A stretch of 64,000 nucleotides of DNA from Anaerotignum sp. MB30-C6. Lineage in GTDB: Bacteria > Bacillota > Clostridia > Lachnospirales > Anaerotignaceae. The notes under the pieces were generated by a model that worked only from the letters and a program-made list of their open reading frames with translations, did not search any database and had not been told where the DNA came from. Below, piece by piece: positions 15,617 through 24,828 of this stretch (the first letter of the stretch is position 1; the number at the start of each line of letters is the position of its first letter). Position numbers and translations under genes: made by a program. Where the stretch lies: positions 1,612,001 through 1,676,000 of the forward strand of contig NZ_CP133078.1 in assembly GCF_030908465.1 (NCBI RefSeq), in the 5' to 3' direction.

Positions 15617-15634
15617 GTTATCAGTTATGATAAC
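15617..15634 (+). repeat. Small hairpin between uvrC and hprK
   Basis: GTTATCA-GTTA-TGATAAC, a perfect 7-bp stem with a 4-nt loop and no T tract. It may affect mRNA stability between the two genes. Confidence 0.4.
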
Positions 15635-15668
15635 AGTAAGAACAAGCTCGGCATGTTAGGAGGTTTTC

Positions 15669-16601
15669 ATGTATAGCGCAAAATTAACAAAAATTGTAGA
15701 AGAATTTCAATTAGAGATCGTTTTACCAGAGGTAGATATTACGAATAGGGTGGTTACCCGTAAAGAAATAAACCGCCCTGCATTACAGCTAACAGGTTTC
15801 TACCATCGGTTTGATAATGATAGATTGCAAATTATCGGTAGGGTTGAGCATAGCTACCTGCAAACACTGGATGCCCATGCCAGAGATGAGGCCATTTGCC
15901 ATTTGTTTGAATACCATATACCATGCATTGTAATTTGCAAAAGTTTAGAAGTTTTTCCCGAAATGCTTCACTATGGAAGAAAGTACGAAATACCCATCTT
16001 TAGAACCACGAAAACCACCACGGACTTTGCCGCTGAAATGATTATGTGGTTAAGGGGAGAGTTGGCGGACCGTGTGATGATGCACGGGGTCTTGGTGGAT
16101 ATTTACGGCGAAGGTGTTTTGATTACAGGGGCCAGCGGTATTGGCAAAAGCGAAACTGCCTTGGAATTAATCAAAAGAGGTCATCGTTTGATTGCTGATG
16201 ATGCCGTAGAAATCAAAAAAATTGCGGATCAAACCCTTGTAGGCACTTGCCCAGAGCTGATAAGGTACTTAATCGAACTACGAGGCATCGGTATTATCAA
16301 CGTAAAAGAATTATTCGGTATTGGTGCGGTAAAGCAAATAAAGTCCATTGACCTTGTCATAAAACTTGAAATTTGGGATGGGAATAAATGCTCCTACGAT
16401 CGTTTAGGCTTAAGCGAGGAATATATAGAAATTTTAGGGAATAAAGTACTTTGTAATACCATTCCCATTCGTCCAGGCAGGAATGTTGCTGTAATTTGTG
16501 AATCAGCGGCAATTAGTAATCGTCAAAAGAAAATGGGGAATAATACAGCAAAAGATTTTGAACAGAGAATTTTGCAAAACAACCATACTGAGACAAAATA
16601 G
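15669..16601 (+). CDS. hprK: HPr kinase/phosphorylase
   Basis: Bifunctional enzyme that phosphorylates HPr and Crh on the regulatory serine and removes the phosphate, governing carbon catabolite repression in Firmicutes. The 310-residue protein carries the P-loop GASGIGKS at 154-161, the following ADDAVEI segment and the family signature LIELRGIGIINVKELFGIGAV. GGAGG lies 7-8 nt before the ATG. A potential substrate, the HPr-like protein, is encoded five genes along the same strand. murB follows at 12 bp. Confidence 0.97.
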   Translation: MYSAKLTKIVEEFQLEIVLPEVDITNRVVTRKEINRPALQLTGFYHRFDNDRLQIIGRVEHSYLQTLDAHARDEAICHLFEYHIPCIVICKSLEVFPEMLHYGRKYEIPIFRTTKTTTDFAAEMIMWLRGELADRVMMHGVLVDIYGEGVLITGASGIGKSETALELIKRGHRLIADDAVEIKKIADQTLVGTCPELIRYLIELRGIGIINVKELFGIGAVKQIKSIDLVIKLEIWDGNKCSYDRLGLSEEYIEILGNKVLCNTIPIRPGRNVAVICESAAISNRQKKMGNNTAKDFEQRILQNNHTETK

Positions 16602-16613
16602 GAAGGTGACTAT

Positions 16614-17522
16614 ATGGATTCAGTAGTAGAAGCATTGCAACAAAAGCTAGGTAAGGGCGCTGTTTTAACCAAGGAACCAATGAGCGGGCATACCACTTTT
16701 CGCACAGGGGGTCCTGCAGATATTTTTATTATGCCCCATTGCGTGGAGGATGTAAAAGAAAGCATTCATATTCTGCAAAACTATGAAATTCCGTTTTTGG
16801 TAATCGGCAATGGCAGCAACCTTTTGGTAAGTGATAAGGGAATCCGTGGTGCTGTGATTCAAATTGGAGGCCGAATGGCAAAAATTAGCATGGATGGAGA
16901 ATATATTCACGCTGAGGGGGGCATTCTTTTAGCAGCGTTAGCGGCTAAGGCTGGGGAGCATGCTTTAAGCGGACTGGAATTTGCATCTGGCATTCCAGGT
17001 ACCCTAGGCGGGGCAATCACCATGAACGCTGGGGCTTACGGCGGGGAAATGAAAGATGTTTTGGTTTCTGTTGAGGTACTAACAAAGGATTTTCAGCAAA
17101 AAACCATTCTTGTAGAAGACTTAGACCTTTCGTATCGTCATAGCATTTTGCCGAAGGAAGGCTACATTTTATTAAAGGCTACCCTTAAGTTACAACATGG
17201 CAGCCAAGACGCCATAAAGGCAAGAATGGCAGAGCTGGGCGAACAAAGAAGAGAGAAACAGCCTTTGCAATACCCCAGTGCCGGAAGTACCTTTAAACGC
17301 CCAGAAGGCTATTTTGCAGGTAAGTTGATTCAAGATGCTGGGTTAAAAGGTAAATCCATTGGCGGTGCTCAGGTGTCTGAAAAGCATGCAGGATTTGTCA
17401 TCAATACTGGAAAAGCAACCACCCAAGATATTTTAGATTTAATTGCTTTTTGCCAGAAAACAGTATTAGAAAAATTCGGCGTTCCATTGGAAACAGAAGT
17501 AAAGATTGTTGGGGAATTATAA
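16614..17522 (+). CDS. murB: UDP-N-acetylenolpyruvoylglucosamine reductase (MurB)
   Basis: FAD- and NADPH-dependent enzyme that completes UDP-MurNAc for peptidoglycan. The 302-residue protein shows the FAD-binding segments GNGSNLLVSD and ASGIPGTLGGAITMNAGAYGGE and the PSAGSTFKRPEG segment of type II MurB, which holds the catalytic Ser; a conserved Glu falls near the C-terminus (LETEVKIVG). GGAAGGTG precedes the ATG. It lies between hprK and rapZ, the usual clostridial order. Confidence 0.96.
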   Translation: MDSVVEALQQKLGKGAVLTKEPMSGHTTFRTGGPADIFIMPHCVEDVKESIHILQNYEIPFLVIGNGSNLLVSDKGIRGAVIQIGGRMAKISMDGEYIHAEGGILLAALAAKAGEHALSGLEFASGIPGTLGGAITMNAGAYGGEMKDVLVSVEVLTKDFQQKTILVEDLDLSYRHSILPKEGYILLKATLKLQHGSQDAIKARMAELGEQRREKQPLQYPSAGSTFKRPEGYFAGKLIQDAGLKGKSIGGAQVSEKHAGFVINTGKATTQDILDLIAFCQKTVLEKFGVPLETEVKIVGEL

Positions 17523-17549
17523 GCGGCACTACGAAGGAGAAGATTTCCT

Positions 17550-18422
17550 ATGAGATTTGTTATTGTTACGGGCATGTCTGGGGCAGGAAAGTCATCTGTT
17601 CTGAAATTTTTAGAAGATATTAATTTTTTCTGCGTGGATAACTTGCCACCTGCGTTGATACCAAAGTTTGCCGAACTTTGTTATGAACAAGAAGGGGAGA
17701 TTGAGCGTGTTGCCATGGGGGTAGATATCCGAGGTGGAAAACTGTTTAACGACTTGTTTCATGTTTTATTTACCTTAGAAGAAAAAGGGTATCAGTACGA
17801 AATTATTTTTCTGGATGCCTCTGATAACGCCCTCATTAAGCGTTATAAAGAGACACGTCGTAGTCACCCTCTTTCCAGAAAGGGCTCTATCGAAGATGGA
17901 ATCCATCAGGAAAGGGAAATTTTAAAAGAAGTGAAAAGTCGTGCAACCTATATTTTGGATACCACGAACGTACTTACTAGAGAGTTAAAGGCCCAAATCA
18001 ACCGCATTTTTGTTGAAAATCAGCACTTTGAAAGTCTTGTGGTTACTGTGTGTTCCTTTGGCTTTAAGTACGGTATTCCTGTTGATAGCGACTTGGTTTT
18101 TGATGTTCGCTTCTTACCAAATCCCTTTTATATACAAGAATTAAAAGAGTTAACTGGGAATGATCCACCTGTAAGCGAATATGTTATGTCATTTCGTGAA
18201 AGTAAAGACTTTTTAATAAAATTGGTTGAAATGGTAGACTTTTTATTACCCCTTTACGTAAAAGAAGGAAAAAATAGCCTTGTAATCAGCATTGGTTGTA
18301 CAGGCGGTAAGCATCGTTCTGTTACCTTAGCCAACGCTTTATATAACGCTTTAGACAAAGACAAGCATACCCTTTTGTTAAAGCATAATGACATGGAAAA
18401 AGATGCTCGCCATAAAAAATAA
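17550..18422 (+). CDS. rapZ: RapZ/YvcJ nucleotide-binding adaptor
   Basis: P-loop protein of the RapZ (YvcJ) family. RapZ is an RNA adaptor that controls glmS in enterobacteria, while in Firmicutes YvcJ binds nucleotides and affects competence and wall metabolism. The 290-residue protein has GMSGAGKS at 8-15 and the C-terminal family motif IGCTGGKHRSV, a nucleotide- or metabolite-binding loop. GAAGGAG precedes the ATG. yvcK, which lies between rapZ and whiA in B. subtilis, is absent here. Confidence 0.95.
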   Translation: MRFVIVTGMSGAGKSSVLKFLEDINFFCVDNLPPALIPKFAELCYEQEGEIERVAMGVDIRGGKLFNDLFHVLFTLEEKGYQYEIIFLDASDNALIKRYKETRRSHPLSRKGSIEDGIHQEREILKEVKSRATYILDTTNVLTRELKAQINRIFVENQHFESLVVTVCSFGFKYGIPVDSDLVFDVRFLPNPFYIQELKELTGNDPPVSEYVMSFRESKDFLIKLVEMVDFLLPLYVKEGKNSLVISIGCTGGKHRSVTLANALYNALDKDKHTLLLKHNDMEKDARHKK

Positions 18423-18467
18423 CCAATATTTTACAAGGTTTATACAAACACGAGAGGAGGTGCAAAT

Positions 18468-19427
18468 TTGTCATTTTCATCTAAGGTAAAGCATGAGTTG
18501 TTCGAACATTTTGGGAATGGGAGACACTGCGACATTGCTGAACTATCTGCATTTGTAAATATTTGTGGACAGATTGCATTTTTTAAAGACCATTTTTGTT
18601 TAAAAATCCAAACTGAAAATTATCTCGTCGCGAAAAAATGCTTTACATTATTGAAAAATACTTTTAATATTAACAGTGAAATATTTATCAAGTCTGGTGG
18701 AAAAAAACGTAAGTCGAAGGTGTATGTTCTTTTAATAAAAGATGCTGACCAAGTCGAACGGTTGCTAAGAGCAACTGGTATCTGGTTGACCGAAAATGGT
18801 GCGCCAATCATTCACAATAAGATGTATCCCACGGTCGTCAGCAGTATCTGTTGTCGTCGTGCGTACATTCGTGGGGCTTTTATTTCCGTTGGCTCGGTAA
18901 ATAACCCTGAAAAAAACTATCATTTAGAGTTTGTGTTGGCAACGATTGAACTTGCCACACAACTTCGGGATCTGGTAAATACCTTTGGTCTTGACTCAAA
19001 AGTGGTGGCACGCAAAGACCATTTTGTTGTGTACCTAAAAGAAGGCGAGCAGATTGTAGATTTGCTTAATATTATGGGTGCCCATATCGCATTAATGAAT
19101 CTGGAAAACGTTCGCATTGTGAAAGAAATGCGAAATGATATTAACAGAAAAGTAAATTGCGAAACGGCAAACCTCAATAAAGTGGTGTTGGCAGCAGTCA
19201 AACAGTTGGAAGATATTACATATATCCAACAATCCATTGGCCTTGAGAAACTTCCAAGGCAGTTAGAGGAGGTTGCAAGACTACGATTGGAATATCCAGA
19301 TACCAGCCTAAAAGAATTAGGAACTTATTTAGCAGAACCGGTTGGAAAATCCGGTGTAAATCACAGACTGCGGAAAATCAGCAACTTAGCAGAAACGCTC
19401 AGAGAGGGTAAGGGTGAAGAAAAATGA
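18468..19427 (+). CDS. whiA: WhiA-family DNA-binding regulator
   Basis: Homologue of the sporulation regulator WhiA, which in B. subtilis affects cell division and chromosome segregation. The 319-residue protein has two LAGLIDADG-like halves (FVNICGQIAF..., RAYIRGAFISVGSVNNPEKNYHLEF) and a C-terminal helix-turn-helix (LPRQLEEVARLRLEYPDTSLKELG...VNHRLRKI). The catalytic residues of homing endonucleases are not expected in this family. It starts at TTG 18468, supported by GAGAGGAGGTG at 5-8 nt. The end overlaps the HPr-like gene by 4 nt. Confidence 0.96.
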   Translation: MSFSSKVKHELFEHFGNGRHCDIAELSAFVNICGQIAFFKDHFCLKIQTENYLVAKKCFTLLKNTFNINSEIFIKSGGKKRKSKVYVLLIKDADQVERLLRATGIWLTENGAPIIHNKMYPTVVSSICCRRAYIRGAFISVGSVNNPEKNYHLEFVLATIELATQLRDLVNTFGLDSKVVARKDHFVVYLKEGEQIVDLLNIMGAHIALMNLENVRIVKEMRNDINRKVNCETANLNKVVLAAVKQLEDITYIQQSIGLEKLPRQLEEVARLRLEYPDTSLKELGTYLAEPVGKSGVNHRLRKISNLAETLREGKGEEK

Positions 19428-19666
19428 CACAGAGAACAGTGACAATCAAAACATCTTTAGATGCAAGACAGGCAGCTTATTTTGTGCAGACAGCAAGTAA
19501 GTTTAACTCTGAAATCCAAGTAAGTGTAGACGAAAGAAAAATAAACGCAAAAAGTATCATGGGCACCATTGCGTTAAACATGAGAGAAGGTCAAACGGCA
19601 ACAATCATTGCCGATGGTAGCGACGAAGCAGTAGCTGTTGAAGAGTTGGCTGCTGTTTTATGTTAA
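19424..19666 (+). CDS. HPr-like protein without the catalytic histidine (Crh-like)
   Basis: 80-residue protein of the HPr fold. Where HPr has the His15 motif HARPA, this protein has DARQA (Asp13), so it cannot accept phosphate from PEP through Enzyme I as HPr does. The regulatory serine site KSIMG is intact at Ser44, the target of HprK. B. subtilis Crh is likewise whiA-linked with Gln at that position, so a purely regulatory Crh-like role with CcpA is inferred. I recall Asp at this position in other clostridial whiA-linked HPr homologues. It overlaps whiA as ATGA. A canonical HPr would have to be encoded elsewhere. Confidence 0.88.
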   Translation: MTQRTVTIKTSLDARQAAYFVQTASKFNSEIQVSVDERKINAKSIMGTIALNMREGQTATIIADGSDEAVAVEELAAVLC

Positions 19667-19688
19667 GCAATTATTTTATTCATAATTT

Positions 19689-19715
19689 AAACCCTTCCTA
19701 AGTGAAGGGTTTTTC
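19689..19715 (+). terminator. Terminator after the whiA/HPr-like genes
   Basis: ACCCTTC-CTAAGT-GAAGGGT stem followed by five T (plus flanking A/T pairs). Confidence 0.88.
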
Positions 19716-19762
19716 TATTACAAAATAACTATATTTTTATTTAGAATAACATAATCTTAAAG

Positions 19763-19802
19763 AAAAAACTGCATTGCCAAAAATTCTGGCAATGCAGTTT
19801 TT
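19763..19802 (-). terminator. Bidirectional terminator, mainly for the leftward methyltransferase gene
   Basis: ACTGCATTGCCA and TGGCAATGCAGT form a 12-bp perfect stem flanked by A and T tracts on both sides, so it can act on both strands. The leftward gene stops 2 bp away. Confidence 0.88.
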
Positions 19803-19803
19803 A

Positions 19804-20937
19804 TTAGGAACGAGGCGGCCTTGGGCCTTCGAATTGATAATAATCCGTCTTGATACGGCCATTAAACAATTTTCTTTTCTTGTCCGCTTTTCGGCCAAAC
19901 AGTGTTTCAAAATACTCCATTGAGGTGATTAGGTAGGTTGACCATGTATGATCGGCTTTCATAGTTACCCCTAGGGCACGATACATTTCTTCAACTTCCT
20001 TTAACTCACCAATACGCTCACCATAGGGTGGGTTGGTAATAACCACACCATATTTTCCAGGCAAAGCAACATTCTGAGATGGTTTTACTTCAAAGGTAAT
20101 GCAGTCATCTACGCCAGCCTTTTCAGCGTTTTCTTTGGCTAGGGCAATGGCATCAGGGTCAATGTCACTTCCATAAATCTCCGGCATTACATCGTAGTCA
20201 ATGGCTTGATAAGCCTCAGCTCTTGCTTTTTTCCAACGTTCTTTTCCAATACGGCCCCATTCTTCACAGGCGAATTTTCTTTGTAAGCCTGGGGCAATAT
20301 TTCTTGCAATCATAGCTGCTTCAATGGGAATCGTCCCTGAACCACAGAATGGATCTAAAAGAATTCTTTCTTTTCGCCAATAGCTAAGCTGAACCATGGC
20401 AGAGGCGATGGATTCTTTTAATGGTGCGTCTAAAGCATTGGCACGGTATCCTCTCATATGCAAGCCAGAACCACTGGTGTCGATGGCAAGGGTTACAACA
20501 TCTTTTAAAATCCCCACCTGAATGGTGTAGGATGCCCCTGTTTCATCAAACCAATCGGTCTCATATTTTTCTTTCAGTTTTTCAACAACAGCCTTTTTTA
20601 CAATGGCCTGACAATCAGGTACACTAAATAGGGTGGACTTTACTGATTTTCCCACAACGGTAAATTTTCCATCCTCAGGAATCCAATCTCCCCAAGGCAA
20701 TGCCTTTGTTTGGTCAAATAGCTCCGTAAAGGTAACCGCAGTAAAATTACCCATTTTTACCCATACTCGTCCGGCACAACGTAACCAAAGGTTTGCCTTT
20801 ACAATATCCTCTTCCTTCCCTGTAAATTCAACCTTGCCATCGGAAGTTTTGATATTTTCAAATCCAAGGGCTTGACATTCACGTTTTACAACAGATTCTA
20901 GCCCAAAGGTTGTACTGGCAATTAAATGTATACTCAT
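19804..20937 (-). CDS. THUMP-domain class I methyltransferase (RlmL/YpsC-like)
   Basis: 377-residue probable 23S rRNA guanine-N2 methyltransferase. N-terminal ferredoxin-like/THUMP RNA-binding region (SIHLIASTTFGLESVVKREC..., to about residue 160) followed by a Rossmann methyltransferase with DPFCGSGTIPIEAAMIA for AdoMet binding and the catalytic NPPYGERIG motif. It corresponds to the N-terminal half of E. coli RlmL and to B. subtilis YpsC; the exact target base is inferred. Start ATG 20937 has GGAG at 8 nt; an ATG at 20955 overlaps no site. Monocistronic. Confidence 0.92.
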   Translation of the reverse strand: MSIHLIASTTFGLESVVKRECQALGFENIKTSDGKVEFTGKEEDIVKANLWLRCAGRVWVKMGNFTAVTFTELFDQTKALPWGDWIPEDGKFTVVGKSVKSTLFSVPDCQAIVKKAVVEKLKEKYETDWFDETGASYTIQVGILKDVVTLAIDTSGSGLHMRGYRANALDAPLKESIASAMVQLSYWRKERILLDPFCGSGTIPIEAAMIARNIAPGLQRKFACEEWGRIGKERWKKARAEAYQAIDYDVMPEIYGSDIDPDAIALAKENAEKAGVDDCITFEVKPSQNVALPGKYGVVITNPPYGERIGELKEVEEMYRALGVTMKADHTWSTYLITSMEYFETLFGRKADKKRKLFNGRIKTDYYQFEGPRPPRS

Positions 20938-21225
20938 TATTCTAACTCCGTTCATTTTTTTCAGTATTATACCATAAATAGGGGAAAACTAGGCATACAT
21001 TGCACAAAAAAAAGAATTTCCTGTTTCTCTCTTTGTATTCTAGGCAATAATCAGTCTAAATAAATATAAAAACCCTTCGAATTTCCATTTAAATGTGCAA
21101 ATAACTGTATTAAAATTTACGATTCAAAAGACCTGTTTTTCCCAGTGCAGTTTCCACATTATATCATGAAAATGCCAAAAACTAAAGGAAATCCTTGTAT
21201 ATTTGTTAGAAAAAAACAAAATCTC

Positions 21226-21254
21226 TTGATTAAAAATTGGAAAAACGTTATTAT
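21226..21254 (+). promoter_or_regulatory. Sigma-A promoter of tgt
   Basis: TTGATT (21226-21231), 17-bp spacer, TATTAT (21249-21254). Leader of about 30 nt. Confidence 0.65.
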
Positions 21255-21291
21255 ATTGTTTACGTATGAAAATAAAGAAACGAGGAGAGTT

Positions 21292-22428
<1,137 letters not shown>

Positions 22429-22432
22429 TTCC

Positions 22433-22461
22433 TTGACGTCAATTTGAAAGTTATATATAAT
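22433..22461 (+). promoter_or_regulatory. Sigma-A promoter of yajC
   Basis: TTGACG (22433-22438), 17-bp spacer, TATAAT (22456-22461), a near-consensus promoter starting just after the tgt stop. Confidence 0.8.
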
Positions 22462-22487
22462 TATCACGTTACCTATTAAGAGCTTAA

Positions 22488-22503
22488 AGCAAACATGTTT
22501 GCT
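22488..22503 (+). repeat. 16-bp perfect palindrome in yajC leader
   Basis: AGCAAACATGTTTGCT is fully self-complementary and lies about 20 nt downstream of the predicted start of transcription. It is either an operator or a leader structure; outer AGCTT/AAGCT could extend a hairpin. Confidence 0.55.
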
Positions 22504-22542
22504 CTAAAAAGCTAAAAGAAAAATATGTTAGGAGAGATACTA

Positions 22543-22992
22543 ATGCCATTCATACCTTTTTTATTGGAAGTAAGTACCACAGTTTTGCCTAGTAGTGGGG
22601 ATGCTGCTGCACCTGCAGCCGGTGGAAATATTTTCGGATCACTTGCTGCTAGTAACCCCGTTATGTTAATTGTGCTTTACTGTGTACTTCTTATTGTTGT
22701 TATGTATTTTCTTTCTGTAAGACCAAATCAGAAAAGAGAAAGAAAGATGGCAGAAATGAGAAACGCAATTGCTGTCGGTGACTCTATTGTAACAAACAGC
22801 GGCTTGTTCGGAAAAGTTGTTGATGTTACTTACGAATGCTTTATCATTGAATTTGGTATGAACAAGGGTGTTCGTGTTCCAGTAGTTAAAAGCGAAGTTT
22901 TTGCAAAAAGAGAACCAAACTTATCTAACGAAGCGCCTCCTCAGGTAGAAGCACCTGCAAAGAAAAAAGGTCTATTCCGTCGTGGAGAATAA
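22543..22992 (+). CDS. yajC: Sec translocon accessory protein YajC
   Basis: Small membrane protein that associates with SecDF-YidC and SecYEG. The 149-residue protein has an Ala/Gly-rich N-terminus, one membrane helix (about 38-58), then the YajC signature SVRPNQKRERK and a beta-rich domain (VGDSIVTNSGLFGKVVDV). The C-terminus is extended and basic (APAKKKGLFRRGE). ATG 22543 has TTAGGAGAG at a good spacing; an ATG at 22525 lies upstream of that site. The usual secDF neighbours do not follow. Confidence 0.92.
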   Translation: MPFIPFLLEVSTTVLPSSGDAAAPAAGGNIFGSLAASNPVMLIVLYCVLLIVVMYFLSVRPNQKRERKMAEMRNAIAVGDSIVTNSGLFGKVVDVTYECFIIEFGMNKGVRVPVVKSEVFAKREPNLSNEAPPQVEAPAKKKGLFRRGE

Positions 22993-23002
22993 AAATGATT
23001 TC

Positions 23003-23039
23003 AAGACTCTATGATTTTTTCATGGAGTCTTATTTTTTT
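23003..23039 (+). terminator. yajC terminator
   Basis: AAGACTCTATGA pairs with TCATGGAGTCTT (12 pairs including one G-T) with a T6 loop, followed by ATTTTTTT. Confidence 0.88.
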
Positions 23040-23098
23040 GTTAAAAGTATACAAAAGGCGGGACAATTTCGTACCCACCTATCAACACCATAATTCGT

Positions 23099-23149
23099 AA
23101 AAAAAACCTCGATAAACCTTGCTATCTCCAGCAAAAGCGGTTTTTTTGT
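23099..23149 (+). terminator. Second terminator-like hairpin
   Basis: AAAAAAACC and GGTTTTTTT bracket an inner TTGCT-N6-AGCAA hairpin. The T tract would also allow termination of leftward transcription. Confidence 0.5.
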
Positions 23150-23298
23150 TATAATATTTTGGGTAAAAAAATACATCATCTATCACAATCAGTCAGTTCC
23201 ATTGTTGTTTTCTTATATAAGAATCGTATAAAATTGAGACGTTTGTCGTAAAATAACAAACAATTCTTACAACTTAACAACCAAAGATGGCTAGTTTA
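23150..23298. other. Intergenic region upstream of the nucleoside locus
   Basis: No gene and no recognised riboswitch. It contains the palindrome TTCTTATATAAGAA at 23210-23223, within a possible second promoter (TTGTTT ... TATAAA near 23204-23233). Confidence 0.6.
23210..23223. repeat. 14-bp perfect palindrome, possible operator
   Basis: TTCTTATATAAGAA is fully palindromic and lies in the spacer of a plausible upstream promoter of the nucleoside importer locus. Confidence 0.4.
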
Positions 23299-23327
23299 TT
23301 GACAAAATTGAGCATCCGAGGTAAAAT
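23299..23327 (+). promoter_or_regulatory. Strong sigma-A promoter of the BMP/ABC locus
   Basis: TTGACA (23299-23304), 17-bp spacer, TAAAAT (23322-23327). Leader of about 78 nt before the ATG. Confidence 0.82.
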
Positions 23328-23411
23328 ATTCTTGTACAAAAGCTAGTATTTTTACGGGCATTTGTAAATTGTAGTCAAAAAAATATGCAAAAACAGAAAG
23401 GGAGAAAGACT

Positions 23412-24545
23412 ATGAAAAAATTGCTTTCCATGCTTCTTGCTTCTGCACTGGCAGTATCTATGCTTGCTGGTTGTGGCGGCGGTAACGATGCAAACAAAGA
23501 AACAGACAACGGTGCTGCAACAGAGGGCGAAACAAAGGTTTACAAAGTATGTAACTTAGTAAACGGTAACTTGGGGGACAAGTCCTTCTTTGACTCCGCT
23601 GAAGCTGGGTTGGCACAGTTGAAAGCTGACGGCAGAATTGAGTACACAACCATTGAAATGGGTGGTACAACAGAAGACGAGTCTAAATGGCAGGGTTATG
23701 TTGAAGAAGTTTCCGCTTCCGGCGAATATGATCTGATTGTATGTGGTACATACCAGATGCCAGATTATTTAAAGAATGTTGCGGAACAGTATCCTGATCA
23801 GAAGTACCTCATCTACGATGACACAACACACATTTTACCTAACGTTGCAAACTTGAGCTATGCTCAGAATGACTTAGGTTACTTGGTTGGTGTTTACGCA
23901 GGTGCTATGACAACGGAAACAAGCCTTGAAGGTATCAACGAAGATGCTGTTGTTGGTTTTGTTGGTGGTGTAGACAGCCCCGTAATCAACGACTTCTTGT
24001 ATGGCTTTATCTTGGGTGCGCAGGAATCCAACCCTGATATTAAAGTTGATACAAGATATGTAAATAGCTATGTTGACCCCGCAAAAGCAAAAGAATTAGC
24101 TGAATCCATGATTAACGATAAGAATTGTGACATTATCTGGGGTGTAGCTGGTAACTCTGGTAACGGTGCTGCTGAAGCTGCTCTTGAAACAGGTAAGGCT
24201 TATTTCATCGGCGTTGACTCCGATCAGGAATTGACATTCTCCCCTGAAATGGCAGAAATCACATTAACATCCGGTTTGAAAAATGTAGGTAATTCCCTTA
24301 TCTGGTTCTTCGATGAATGGGATGCTGGCAGAGAACACTTCGGAAAACAAACTTTATTGGGAATGAAAGAAGGCGGCATTGGTATCGTTACAGATAAAAA
24401 CTTCGACAGCAAAACACCTGAAGCTGTTAAAGAAAAAGTAACTGCTGCAATCGAAGCTGTTTCCAATGGTGACGTTGTAGTTCCTACCGCAGTTGGTAAC
24501 GAAACAAATGAAGTTCAGGATTTAAGAGAAGCTGTAAAACCTTGA
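23412..24545 (+). CDS. BMP-family nucleoside-binding lipoprotein
   Basis: Substrate-binding lipoprotein of an ABC importer, PnrA/BMP family, usually specific for purine or other nucleosides. The 377-residue precursor has a Sec/lipoprotein signal ending LAGC (Cys at about residue 21), then a periplasmic-binding-protein type I fold with the BMP-like GYLVGVYAGA and GFVGGVDSPVINDFLYGF segments. It is encoded first in a locus with the cognate ATPase, permeases and two nucleoside hydrolases, which supports nucleoside specificity. GGGAG precedes the ATG. A hairpin after the gene may give this subunit excess expression. Confidence 0.93.
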   Translation: MKKLLSMLLASALAVSMLAGCGGGNDANKETDNGAATEGETKVYKVCNLVNGNLGDKSFFDSAEAGLAQLKADGRIEYTTIEMGGTTEDESKWQGYVEEVSASGEYDLIVCGTYQMPDYLKNVAEQYPDQKYLIYDDTTHILPNVANLSYAQNDLGYLVGVYAGAMTTETSLEGINEDAVVGFVGGVDSPVINDFLYGFILGAQESNPDIKVDTRYVNSYVDPAKAKELAESMINDKNCDIIWGVAGNSGNGAAEAALETGKAYFIGVDSDQELTFSPEMAEITLTSGLKNVGNSLIWFFDEWDAGREHFGKQTLLGMKEGGIGIVTDKNFDSKTPEAVKEKVTAAIEAVSNGDVVVPTAVGNETNEVQDLREAVKP

Positions 24546-24577
24546 TGAATTTCATTATTGTGTTTTAAGCTGATTTA

Positions 24578-24608
24578 AGGTAAGGGGAGCTTTCATGCTC
24601 CCCTTTTA
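24578..24608 (+). terminator. Hairpin after the lipoprotein gene, partial terminator
   Basis: AAGGGGAGC-N6-GCTCCCCTT followed by TT, flanked by GGT/ACC. The T tract is short, so it may only reduce read-through to the ABC genes. Confidence 0.75.
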
Positions 24609-24744
24609 ACCTTGTAAATTTCTCAAACTTTAAAATGTCGATGAATAGGGATTTTTTGAAAGTTGTTACAGTCTCTATGATTGTATAAGAATGCATTTTG
24701 AAAAAAGTTCTTTGTGAAATTATATTTTTATATGGAGGATTTTT

Positions 24745-24828
24745 TTGAAGGTGCATGGAAAACTATACAAGGTAATGGACTTTCTACCTAACAATAAAAG
24801 TAATGCAAAAGAGGAGGGGAACCGATAA
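24745..24828 (+). CDS. Possible 27-residue leader peptide coupled to the ABC ATPase gene
   Basis: TTG start at 24745 with GGAGG at 6 nt; 27 codons (MKVHGKLYKVMDFLPNN...) and a TAA whose last base begins the ATG of the ATPase gene (TAATG). The arrangement is typical of translational coupling. The peptide is basic, soluble and of no recognised family. It may be a genuine small protein, a coupling device, or an accident. Confidence 0.35.
   Translation: MKVHGKLYKVMDFLPNNKSNAKEEGNR

Noticed and set aside
21145..21291. 49-codon N-terminal extension of tgt
   Set aside because: It overlaps the tgt promoter, lacks a ribosome site and does not resemble Tgt, whereas 21292 has GAGGAG.
23334..23411. Purine or deoxyguanosine riboswitch in the BMP leader
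   Set aside because: The leader is only about 78 nt and lacks the conserved loop-loop and junction sequences of that class.
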